From the NCBI GenBank assembly GCA_964609495.1, contig CAZSTA010000078.1, forward strand, positions 1-15,093: DNA of 15,093 bases. Reading direction: 5' to 3'. The stretch comes from CAZSTA01 sp964609495 [NCBI: uncultured bacterium]. Lineage in GTDB: Bacteria > CAZSTA01. The position numbers and the translations under genes are program-made. The notes beneath the pieces were generated by a model. That model ran no database searches and had not been told where the DNA came from. It saw only the letters and a list, made by a program, of their open reading frames with translations. Positions within the stretch are counted from its first letter, which is position 1. The number at the start of each line of letters is the position of its first letter. Of this stretch, positions 5,039 through 11,525 are shown one piece after another.

Positions 5039-7194
5039 ATGTAAAAGCATTAAACCTTCGTGTTGCTGAGGCAAAACCTAAAGATGTTGGAAGGGGGATT
5101 ATACGGATAGACCCCCAGGACTTTGAGAAGATAGGGGTAGATGTAGGAGATATTATTCAAATTGAGGGAAAGAGAAGGACCGTAGCTAAGGTTATGCCCG
5201 CTTATCCTGAAGACCGTGGCAAGTCCATTATCCAGATGGATGGAATTTTACGGAGCAATGCCCAGATCTCTCTTGATGAAAAGGTAACTGTTCAAAAGAT
5301 TAGAAGTTCCCCGGCAGATAAGATAGTAATAAGTCCGTTGACTCTGACAAGATTAAGCCGGGAGAGTGACACTAGATATATCGGCACCCTCCTGGATGGA
5401 TTGCCCCTAATAGAGGGGGATATTATTAGAGCCAATCTATTTGGGACTCGTAGTCAGGATTTTACAGTTCTTAGTACTATCCCAAAGGGGGTAGTGCTGA
5501 TTAACCCAGGAACTATAATTGAAGTGAAAAAAAAGGAAGAGATAGAGGCTAAAGGGTCCAAAATTTCTTACGAAGATATTGGGGGGTTAAGTAAAGAATT
5601 ACAGAAGGTTAGAGAAATGATCGAGCTTCCTCTGAAATACCCTGAGATTTTTGAGCGTTTGGGGATAGACCCTCCAAAGGGAGTATTACTCTATGGACCT
5701 CCTGGATGTGGTAAGACGTTAATTGCCCGTGCTGTAGCGAATGAGACCTCGGCCTATTTTACCCATATTACTGGTCCAGAGATTATGGGGAAATATTATG
5801 GTGAGAGTGAGAGCCGACTGAGAATGGTTTTTGCAAAAGCACAAACTAATACACCTGCTATTATATTCATTGATGAAATCGATGCTATTGCCCCCAAAAG
5901 AGAGGAAATGGGAGGAGAAAAACAGGTAGAGAGGAGAGTAGTTGCTCAGCTGCTCTCTCTAATGGACGGATTAGAGTCACGTGGTAATGTAATCGTTATT
6001 GCTGCAACGAATATTCCTAATTCTATCGATCCTGCTTTAAGAAGACCAGGGAGATTTGATAGGGAAATTGAGATCAGTATCCCTGACCAAAGGGGACGCC
6101 TGGAGATTTTGCAGATTCATACCCGTGGTATGCCTCTAGCTCAGGATGTAGATTTAGCTCAGGATATAGATTTAGAAAAGTTATCCCAGATCACCCATGG
6201 TTTTGTTGGTGCTGATTTGGAAGCGTTATGTCGTGAGGCAGCGATGAATGTATTGAGGAGGATAATGCCGGATATTGATTTTCAATGGTGTGGGATTCCC
6301 TATGAGACTCTATTACAGCTCGAAGTAACAATGGCTGATTTTGGAGAGGCTTTAAAGGAAGTAGAACCTTCAGCTATCAGAGAGGTCTTTATTGAGATTC
6401 CAAATGTGAAATGGGAAGATGTAGGGGGTTTGGGATATATAAAGCAAAAGTTAATGGAAGCTGTAGAATGGCCATCTAAATATTCTATTCTATTTGAGAA
6501 GGCAAAGATAAGACATCCGAAGGGAATTCTCTTTTCTGGACCTCCAGGTACAGGTAAAACACTAGTGGCTAAAGCATTGGCTAATGAAAGTGGGGTTAAT
6601 TTTATCTCAGTTAAAGGTCCTGAATTGATGAGCAAATATATAGGGGAATCAGAAAGAGGGGTAAGAGAGGTGTTTAGGAAGGCAAAACAGGCCAGTCCCT
6701 GTATTATCTTCTTCGATGAATTTGAATCGTTGGTCCCTGAGAGGGGGCCCTCCTCGGATTCTCAGGTTACAGAGAGGGTGATTAGTCAATTCCTTACCGA
6801 GCTCGATGGACTGGAAGAACTGAAAGGTGTACTAGTTCTAGCTGCTACTAATAGAAGAGACCTTATTGATCCTGCTATTTTAAGACCTGGAAGGTTTGAT
6901 TTTATTCTGGGATTTCCACTCCCTGATGAAAGCACAAGGGAAGAGATCTTCAAGGTTCATACGAGAGGAAAACCTCTGGCTCCTGATGTTAGTCTAAAAG
7001 GACTAGCTAGGAAGATGGATGATATGTCCGGTGCAGATATAGAAGCCATCTGTCGAGAAGCTTCTATGATAGCAATTAGAGAAGCTATTAGAGATGAATG
7101 TATGGATAATTTTCGGATCTCTCAAAAGTATTTTGATATGGCTATTGAATGGTTGAAGAGGCAGAAAGGAGAAATGGATGTCTTACCAGGGTAG
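5014..7194 (+). CDS. CDC48/VAT-type double AAA+ ATPase of the gas vesicle cluster
   Basis: A 726-residue ATPase with the full CDC48/p97/VAT layout. It has an N-domain (about 12-180, with [19 protein letters not shown]), a D1 AAA module (Walker A GPPGCGKT 228-235, Walker B IIFIDEID 283-290, pore loop KYYGESE, arginine region RRPGRFD) and a D2 module (Walker A GPPGTGKT 509-516, Walker B IIFFDEFE 564-571, pore loop KYIGESE, LRPGRFD). Such enzymes unfold or extract proteins as cytosolic hexamers. D2 has FE in place of the usual second-shell residues after the catalytic DE. Residues 376-387 contain a tandem LAQDxD duplication. The first eight residues copy the GvpJ leader. It overlaps gvpF by 17 bases, so it is an integral operon member. 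Inference: it remodels Gvp complexes, complementing GvpN. Confidence 0.93.
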   Translation: MAMRATRDDVKALNLRVAEAKPKDVGRGIIRIDPQDFEKIGVDVGDIIQIEGKRRTVAKVMPAYPEDRGKSIIQMDGILRSNAQISLDEKVTVQKIRSSPADKIVISPLTLTRLSRESDTRYIGTLLDGLPLIEGDIIRANLFGTRSQDFTVLSTIPKGVVLINPGTIIEVKKKEEIEAKGSKISYEDIGGLSKELQKVREMIELPLKYPEIFERLGIDPPKGVLLYGPPGCGKTLIARAVANETSAYFTHITGPEIMGKYYGESESRLRMVFAKAQTNTPAIIFIDEIDAIAPKREEMGGEKQVERRVVAQLLSLMDGLESRGNVIVIAATNIPNSIDPALRRPGRFDREIEISIPDQRGRLEILQIHTRGMPLAQDVDLAQDIDLEKLSQITHGFVGADLEALCREAAMNVLRRIMPDIDFQWCGIPYETLLQLEVTMADFGEALKEVEPSAIREVFIEIPNVKWEDVGGLGYIKQKLMEAVEWPSKYSILFEKAKIRHPKGILFSGPPGTGKTLVAKALANESGVNFISVKGPELMSKYIGESERGVREVFRKAKQASPCIIFFDEFESLVPERGPSSDSQVTERVISQFLTELDGLEELKGVLVLAATNRRDLIDPAILRPGRFDFILGFPLPDESTREEIFKVHTRGKPLAPDVSLKGLARKMDDMSGADIEAICREASMIAIREAIRDECMDNFRISQKYFDMAIEWLKRQKGEMDVLPG
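6136..6171 (+). repeat. In-frame 18-base tandem duplication in the CDC48-like gene
   Basis: Two units, 6136-6153 and 6154-6171, each encode LAQD[VI]D and differ at two bases. Relatives usually have a single A-x-DVDL turn before the [14 protein letters not shown] helix, so six residues were inserted by slippage in the D1 lid region. Confidence 0.8.
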
Positions 7195-7924
7195 ATATTT
7201 CTATGGGATTATAGAGGAACCACAGTTTAAGAAATTTGAATTTTCTGGAGTGGGAGGGGAAGAGGTATATACAACTAGTTACCAGAATCTTTCCGCAGTT
7301 GTAAGTAATATTGAAGTTGGAGAGATAGATCCTATTAGAAAGAATGTACTTGCCCATACAGTAGTTCAGGATGAGGTTCTAAAAATTTATGATCTTCTTC
7401 CTATGGGCTTTGGAATGATAACCAATAGTGGGGAAGAGGTTATGAAGTTATTAGAGAAAAATTATCAGACGATTCTAAAAGAACTAAACCGACTTAAGGG
7501 TAAGATAGAGGGCGAGGTAAAAATCTTCTGGGACGAGGAGGCTATAATGAGAGAACTTCAGAACGAAAATCCGAAGTTCTCCAAGCTTAAAGCCAAGATA
7601 AGAGAAGCTTCATCTCCCGTTGAAGCGCAGAATCTACTTGCGGAAGCTGGTAGGTTGATAGAGCATATTGCTATGGAATGGAAGACTAAATATGCCGAGC
7701 GTGCCTATAATATCCTTAAAGACCTATCTATCGAGGCTAAGCTAAATGAGCCTTTTGGAGTTAAGAATATCCTAAATGCTTCTTTTCTGCTGGAAAGGAC
7801 TATGGAGAATAAATTTAAAGAAGAAATCTACCGATTAGATAGTGAGTATCAGGATAGACTAGATTTCAAATATGTAGGTCCCTTACCACCCTATAATTTC
7901 GTCAAAGTAAAACTGGAGCTGTAA
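7178..7924 (+). CDS. gvpF: Gas vesicle protein GvpF (GvpF/L family)
   Basis: A 248-residue protein of the GvpF/L family. The N-terminal half carries the family start [11 protein letters not shown], then a strand-turn [12 protein letters not shown], and the conserved segment [20 protein letters not shown]. The C-terminal half is helical and ends with the family signature [20 protein letters not shown]. GvpF binds GvpA and acts at nucleation of the vesicle. The ATG at 7178 lies inside the end of the ATPase gene (17-base overlap, different frame) with an AAAGGA site at 7165-7170; an ATG at 7174 is in the ATPase frame and is not the start. It pairs with gvpG one base downstream, the standard F-G order. 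A second family member with an extra domain is at 10260. Confidence 0.95.
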   Translation: MSYQGRYFYGIIEEPQFKKFEFSGVGGEEVYTTSYQNLSAVVSNIEVGEIDPIRKNVLAHTVVQDEVLKIYDLLPMGFGMITNSGEEVMKLLEKNYQTILKELNRLKGKIEGEVKIFWDEEAIMRELQNENPKFSKLKAKIREASSPVEAQNLLAEAGRLIEHIAMEWKTKYAERAYNILKDLSIEAKLNEPFGVKNILNASFLLERTMENKFKEEIYRLDSEYQDRLDFKYVGPLPPYNFVKVKLEL

Positions 7925-7925
7925 G

Positions 7926-8165
7926 ATGCTTGGACTCTCACTTTTATATGATATTTTTATAGGTGTTCCCTTTACCCTTGGAGTGAAAATACTGGAGAAA
8001 CTGAGGGATGAGATAGATAAGGAGCGCCTTATAACGGAAGATTCGATCAAGAAGAGGCTTCAGCAGCTACAACTATTGTTACAGGATGGAGAGATAAGTG
8101 AGGAAGAGTATGAAGAGTTAGAAGCTAAACTTATTGAAAGACTAAGAGCGGTAAAGGGAATATAG
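7926..8165 (+). CDS. gvpG: Gas vesicle protein GvpG
   Basis: A 79-residue protein of typical GvpG size. The hydrophobic N-terminus (LYDIFIGVPFTLGVKILEKL) is the family signature and is followed by an acidic helical tail with the EISEEEYEELEAKLIERL pattern. GvpG is an essential minor Gvp that works with GvpF, probably in recruiting GvpA during nucleation. It starts one base after the gvpF stop and is probably translated by coupling, because the only site upstream is the gvpF C-terminal sequence (ctggagctgtaag). The hydrophobic start is membrane-adjacent in character but too short and interrupted to call a transmembrane segment. The stop overlaps the first stem of the structured element at 8163-8220. 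Confidence 0.93.
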   Translation: MLGLSLLYDIFIGVPFTLGVKILEKLRDEIDKERLITEDSIKKRLQQLQLLLQDGEISEEEYEELEAKLIERLRAVKGI

Positions 8166-8220
8166 TCAATGACCCCGCCCATGAAGGGCGAGGCTTGAGG
8201 GATCAAGCCTACGTTGACTA
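8163..8220 (+). other. Three-way-junction hairpin element, possible IS200/IS605-type end
   Basis: The closing stem is TAGTCAA (8163-8169) with TTGACTA (8214-8220). Inside are two stacked hairpins: CGCCC-ATGAA-GGGCG (8176-8190) and AGGCTTGA-GGGA-TCAAGCCT (8191-8210). All three stems are perfect. The CCCCGCCC...GGGCGAGGCTTG style resembles the subterminal palindromes and guide-RNA scaffolds at right ends of IS200/IS605 (tnpA/tnpB) elements, as I recall them. No transposase lies beside it. It could therefore be the scar of a lost element, an intra-operon processing signal or a small structured RNA. Confidence 0.6.
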
Positions 8221-8261
8221 AGGGTAAGAGTTTCCGCCGACTAGTCTTTTTATGAAAGTTA

Positions 8262-8299
8262 AGGAGGTAAATAAATGGCTATGCAGGCAACCAGGGATG
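8262..8299 (+). repeat. Duplicated ribosome-binding site plus first codons (copy at gvpJ)
   Basis: Partner of 5001-5038, with 36 of 38 bases identical. This is probably the source copy, because the encoded MAMQATRD reads on naturally into the GvpJ family start (SSTLVDVIDRVLDKG). Confidence 0.85.
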
Positions 8300-8652
8300 G
8301 ATCTTCTACCCTGGTGGATGTAATTGATCGCGTATTGGATAAAGGGCTTGTTATTAATGCTGATATCTGTGTTTCAGTAGCCGGGGTCGAACTTTTAGGG
8401 ATAAAGGTGAGGGCGGCTTTAGCTTCTTTCGAGACGGCAGCCAAGTATGGGTTAGAATTTCCTAGTGGAACAAATTATGAAACAGCTGCCTGGAAAGAGG
8501 TAAAGGTAGCTAAAGAGGAGTGTCCACAATGTGGAAAGAGGGTTCCTGCCGAAGAACTTATGAATGAAGGCTGTCCATGGTGTGGATGGATGAGTGCAAA
8601 GGCAAAGAAAGCTAAGCCTAAGCTAGCCCCTGAAATATCGGTAGAGGGATAG
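8275..8652 (+). CDS. gvpJ: GvpJ fused to a C-terminal zinc ribbon
   Basis: A 125-residue protein. Residues 1-68 are a GvpJ-type member of the GvpA fold: LVDVIDRVLDKGLVINADIC, then GVELLGIKVRAALASFE and TAAKYGLEFPSGT; the last segment is diagnostic of GvpJ. Residues 83-105 form a zinc ribbon with cysteines at 83, 86, 100 and 103 (C-x2-C-x13-C-x2-C, closing GCPWCGW), and a basic tail follows. GvpJ is a minor wall or nucleation protein that interacts with GvpA and other accessories. The usual family has no zinc ribbon, so the tail probably adds a metal-dependent protein contact. The ribosome-binding site AAGGAGG (8261-8267) is strong. The same ribbon type occurs on the next gene and on GvpM. Confidence 0.93.
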   Translation: MAMQATRDGSSTLVDVIDRVLDKGLVINADICVSVAGVELLGIKVRAALASFETAAKYGLEFPSGTNYETAAWKEVKVAKEECPQCGKRVPAEELMNEGCPWCGWMSAKAKKAKPKLAPEISVEG

Positions 8653-8655
8653 AAT

Positions 8656-9012
8656 ATGCCAGAGGATAAGAAAAATAGATTCAAAGGTTTATTGGGGCTT
8701 GATCCTACTTTAGGGGTAGGAGGCAAACTTTTAGACTATGTAGAAGAAGCACATGAAAAAGAAAAGACATTAAATAGTGATTACTATGCCTTTTGCCCAA
8801 AATGCGGTAAGAGACAGGTTAAGGTAAGTTTAATTGAAAATGGATGCTTCCTCTGTGGCTGGAAAGGAAAAGAAGAGGAGATAGAGAAGGCAAAACCAGG
8901 AAACGTAGAAGGAACTTCAGGATATAAAAGTATCTGCCCTAATTGCGATGCTTCTGTCATTACGGAGGAATTTCTGGAAAATGGGTGCTGGAAGTGTGGA
9001 TATAAAAAATGA
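8656..9012 (+). CDS. Double zinc-ribbon protein, gas vesicle accessory
   Basis: A 118-residue protein starting three bases after gvpJ. The N-terminus (RFKGLLGLDPTLGVGGKLLD) is a short glycine-rich amphipathic stretch. Two zinc ribbons follow: cysteines 47, 50, 64, 67 (CPKC...GCFLCGW) and 94, 97, 111, 114 (CPNC...GCWKCGY). Both have C-x2-C-x13-C-x2-C spacing and the L-x3-GC-x2-CG[WY] ending seen on GvpJ and GvpM. No GvpA-like part is present. It occupies the place near gvpI/gvpJ in haloarchaeal clusters but is unlike GvpI. It could bridge ribbon-bearing Gvp proteins or bind nucleic acid. The role is inferred from design and context only, and the family is not recognised. Confidence 0.85.
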   Translation: MPEDKKNRFKGLLGLDPTLGVGGKLLDYVEEAHEKEKTLNSDYYAFCPKCGKRQVKVSLIENGCFLCGWKGKEEEIEKAKPGNVEGTSGYKSICPNCDASVITEEFLENGCWKCGYKK

Positions 9013-9019
9013 GGGTAAT

Positions 9020-9454
9020 TTGACTCAATTTCTTGAAAATCTTGATGAAAAGAGCCGGGCTTTACTCTGGTATCTGTGGTGGCATAGGCATGCCAATATA
9101 TCTGAATTAAGGGAAGTTATAGATGTTTCAAGTGATTTTGAGGTTTTACATAGGTTGAAAGAAGTCATAAATGAGAAAGCCAAGAAGCTCTTAGGTAAGT
9201 TGATAGTAAACTTTGAGCCGTCGAAAATAGATCCTTATACTGGAGAAAAGGTCTTTTTTAGCTGGTGGCTTCTGGATGAGGAAGATAGTACTCTTTTAGG
9301 TGAGAATAAGCAACTGGTTGATATATTCAATGAGAAAGATAATATTACTATAATTGCCCAACTACCTGCTACAGTAGATTTTACCTCTCCAGAAATACAA
9401 TTTAAGAATAGTATATTGAAAATAAAACTAAAGAAGGTAGAGAAGAATGACTGA
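9020..9454 (+). CDS. Winged-helix-like/Hsp20-like protein, gas vesicle accessory
   Basis: About 144 residues if translation begins at TTG 9020, which follows GAGGG at 9011-9015 just after the previous stop. An ATG at 8981 with GGAGGAA ten bases before it would add 13 residues but overlap the upstream zinc ribbon by 32 bases; the choice is uncertain. Residues about 9-55 (ALLWYLWWHRHANISELREV) look like a tryptophan-rich helical or winged-helix domain. A short spacer ends FFSWWLLDEE. Residues 98-140 resemble the start and end of an Hsp20 domain (VDIFNEKDNITIIAQLPA... NSILKIKLKK), but with the middle strands shortened compared with the two GvpH proteins. It probably is a divergent Hsp20-type partner. 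Its last eight bases overlap the next gene. Confidence 0.72.
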   Translation: MTQFLENLDEKSRALLWYLWWHRHANISELREVIDVSSDFEVLHRLKEVINEKAKKLLGKLIVNFEPSKIDPYTGEKVFFSWWLLDEEDSTLLGENKQLVDIFNEKDNITIIAQLPATVDFTSPEIQFKNSILKIKLKKVEKND

Positions 9455-9929
9455 AAAAGACAAAGATGAAGAAAAAATAGGTGGAGTAACTCAGGGAGTC
9501 CTTCACGGATTAGGGAGAATTATCCCTGGCTTTGAAGAAATTATAAAAGGTTTAGAAAAATCTACCGCTTTCCAGGAAAGATTAAAAGTGGCTAATGAAG
9601 AGATAGAAAAGAGGTTAAAAAAAGCCCCAACAAGGGGTAGGAATAATGTCATTCCACCTGAGAATACACTAAAGGTGAACCAAAACGCTGAGAGAGAATT
9701 GTTGATAGATATATTTGATGAAGGAAGTTATCTAAGGATAATTGCTGAGATGCCAGGTGTGGACGAAAAAGAGATAAAAATTGAAATAAAGGATAACCTA
9801 CTTATACTTTCTACCCCATCTGCTAGGTATAAGTATTACAGAGAGATAGAGCTACCCTGTTTGGTAAAAAAGGAATTTAACTTAGTTTACAAGAATGGTA
9901 TATTAGAGATCAAATTGGAGAAGAGATAA
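9447..9929 (+). CDS. gvpH: Second GvpH-type Hsp20 protein
   Basis: A 160-residue protein. Residues 1-45 contain a hydrophobic glycine-rich helix (GVLHGLGRIIPGFEEIIKGL), a feature seen in archaeal GvpH-like proteins. Residues 45-75 are basic and loose. Residues 80-158 are the Hsp20 fold with LIDIFDEGSYLRIIAEMPGV, DEKEIKIEIKDN and the closing YKNGILEIKLEK. It is paralogous to the protein at 4430 (same D-[VI]-FDE, AE-[LM]-PGV and NGILEI motifs) but diverged elsewhere, so the duplication is old. The start overlaps the upstream stop by eight bases, a sign of coupled translation. Expected role: holding GvpA or nucleation proteins in soluble form. With the protein before it, two Hsp20-like genes are adjacent and may form a hetero-oligomer. 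Confidence 0.85.
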   Translation: MTEKDKDEEKIGGVTQGVLHGLGRIIPGFEEIIKGLEKSTAFQERLKVANEEIEKRLKKAPTRGRNNVIPPENTLKVNQNAERELLIDIFDEGSYLRIIAEMPGVDEKEIKIEIKDNLLILSTPSARYKYYREIELPCLVKKEFNLVYKNGILEIKLEKR

Positions 9930-9932
9930 TAA

Positions 9933-10256
9933 ATGGCTATTGATATTGATGCAGATAACCTCAAACAGGGTGTTTTGGGTTTGGTAATCGCCCTTGTGGA
10001 AATTATTAGGGATGCCCTGAAGATTCAAGCATTTAAAAGGGTGGAAAGCGGCATTCTTACCGAGGAAGAATGTGAGAGGTTAGGAGAAGCACTTATGGAT
10101 TTAGATATTGCAATCGAGGAGATAAAGGAAGAGCAGGGGATTACAGAATCTGTTCAGGCTATAAGGGATGGATTAGATGAGATTGTCGATGATGTAGTAG
10201 ATAGAATGGTTAACCCTGAAAGATGGAAAGAAGAGGCGAAAGAAAAAGGAATATAA
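9933..10256 (+). CDS. gvpK: Gas vesicle protein GvpK
   Basis: A 107-residue helical protein matching GvpK in size and pattern: an N-terminal IDADNLKQGVLGLVIALVEI signature, then a RVESGILTEEECERLGEALM helix-turn, and a C-terminal acidic helix. GvpK is an essential minor protein of the nucleation complex. It starts three bases after the previous stop, and the site is a moderate GGAGAAGAG (9917-9925). The haloarchaeal neighbour order K-L-M is kept here. Nothing is truncated or unusual in it, in contrast to its heavily fused neighbours. Confidence 0.95.
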   Translation: MAIDIDADNLKQGVLGLVIALVEIIRDALKIQAFKRVESGILTEEECERLGEALMDLDIAIEEIKEEQGITESVQAIRDGLDEIVDDVVDRMVNPERWKEEAKEKGI

Positions 10257-10259
10257 GGG

Positions 10260-11435
10260 ATGGATATGGAAGAGATATTTTATGCTGTGTTGGCTTTACA
10301 TATAGCTGGTAAACCTGTTAATAGAGAGAATATAAAAGCTATCCTTAAAGCTGTAGGGACACCGATCGATGAGAAGGCGCTTGATGCTATGGTACTCTTT
10401 GTTGAGACTTTGGAAGCTGCTCGTAGGGAGAGACAGAGGACTATAGATCCCAGAATCATCAAATTTCTAACAGATGAGCTAGAGCGACAGAAGGTAAAGA
10501 CAGAGCGACTGGAAGCCCTTTTAGATGAACTAACCAAATCTGTTACTCTATCAGAGGCTTATGAGTTTATACCTTCTGAGCGAGATACGGCTGAGGCAGA
10601 AGAAATAACTATTGAAGAAACTGAAAGTATCCCCCGGTATGAGGGAAGATATGTGTACGGAGTGGCTATGGATGGGAGAGAGGTGAATCTTGGTCCGATA
10701 GGAATAGATGGTAATGAGGTCTATACTATACCTTATAGGGGCCTTTCAGTTATTGTGCATAACTGTCCTCCTGAACCATACCAATCTAACGATGATGAAA
10801 TAGTAAAAAACTGGATAAGAACCCATCAGAATGTCCTTGATGTGGCAAAGGAACAATTCGGTACTATTATACCTATGGGCTTTGATATCATACTACAACC
10901 TGATGATGCTACTTCTCCCGATCAAGTTGTAAGAGATTGGCTTAAGGAAGATTATGATAGGCTCTTGACTGTGATGGAAAAGATAGAGGGTAGGGATGAG
11001 TACGGAGTACAGATTTTCTATGATCCAAAGGTGATAGGTGAGCTTATTGCCAAAAATAATGGGGAGCTCGAAAAATTAAAGGAGGAAATAGCTACCAAAT
11101 CGCCAGGGCTTGCCTATATGTATAAACAGAAGATGGAAAAGCTAATAAAGGAAGAAATGGAAAGGCTTGCTGAAGAATGGTTTAGAGATTTCTATAGTAG
11201 GATTAAAAGGCATTGTGATGATATTGTTATAGAGAAAACTAAAAAAGTTGAGAAGGATAAGATAATGCTAATTAATCCCTCCTGTCTTGTAGTCAAAGAG
11301 AATGTTGAGAGCTTAGGTGAAGAGCTAGAAAAGATCAATAGTATAGAAGGATTCTCTGTCCGTTTTACCGGTCCATGGCCTCCATACAGCTTTGTCTCCA
11401 AGCCAACGATAACAACCTCTAATATAGGAGGATAA
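10260..11435 (+). CDS. gvpL: GvpL with an N-terminal ribosomal P1/L12-like domain
   Basis: At 391 residues this is about 130 longer than ordinary GvpF/L proteins. Residues 1-55 (MEEIFYAVLALHIAGKPVNR, then ENIKAILKAVGTPIDEKAL) closely follow the dimerisation domain of archaeal ribosomal P1/L12 (M-x-Y-x-Y-A-A-L-L-L-H-x-A-G-K pattern). Residues 60-95 are a coiled coil (DELERQKVKTERLEALLDEL), and 96-127 form an acidic linker. Residues 129-391 are the GvpF/L domain, from GRYVYGVAMDG through HQNVLDVAKEQFGTIIPMGF to the family ending FTGPWPPYSFV. GvpL binds several Gvp proteins in the nucleation complex. The added part suggests a built-in dimeric helical platform. The P1 resemblance is by eye and needs a structure comparison; the GvpL domain is certain. 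Confidence 0.93.
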   Translation: MDMEEIFYAVLALHIAGKPVNRENIKAILKAVGTPIDEKALDAMVLFVETLEAARRERQRTIDPRIIKFLTDELERQKVKTERLEALLDELTKSVTLSEAYEFIPSERDTAEAEEITIEETESIPRYEGRYVYGVAMDGREVNLGPIGIDGNEVYTIPYRGLSVIVHNCPPEPYQSNDDEIVKNWIRTHQNVLDVAKEQFGTIIPMGFDIILQPDDATSPDQVVRDWLKEDYDRLLTVMEKIEGRDEYGVQIFYDPKVIGELIAKNNGELEKLKEEIATKSPGLAYMYKQKMEKLIKEEMERLAEEWFRDFYSRIKRHCDDIVIEKTKKVEKDKIMLINPSCLVVKENVESLGEELEKINSIEGFSVRFTGPWPPYSFVSKPTITTSNIGG

Positions 11436-11440
11436 AATTG

Positions 11441-11518
11441 ATGCTACATAATTGTCAAGGGACTGGAAAAGTCAGCCGTTCCCATAAGCTAATCTCTGGT
11501 ATCTGTGCGGAAGGATAG
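11441..11518 (+). CDS. Possible 25-residue small protein between gvpL and gvpM
   Basis: The frame MLHNCQGTGKVSRSHKLISG... runs from 11441 to a stop at 11516-11518. AGGAGG (11426-11431) ends nine bases before the ATG and lies in the gvpL tail. This gap is larger than others nearby. The peptide is basic, with cysteines at 5 and 22, and matches no family I know. Chance is a real possibility, since the site could also serve as a ribosome standby for gvpM. Confidence 0.25.
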   Translation: MLHNCQGTGKVSRSHKLISGICAEG

Positions 11519-11525
11519 ATAAATA

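Noticed and set aside
6300-6635. Minus-strand open frame of 111 codons
   Set aside because: It is the shadow of the well-conserved D2 region of the CDC48-like ATPase and has no family features.
10280-10537. Minus-strand open frame of 85 codons
   Set aside because: Shadow of the P1-like and coiled-coil part of GvpL, where the plus-strand reading is convincing.
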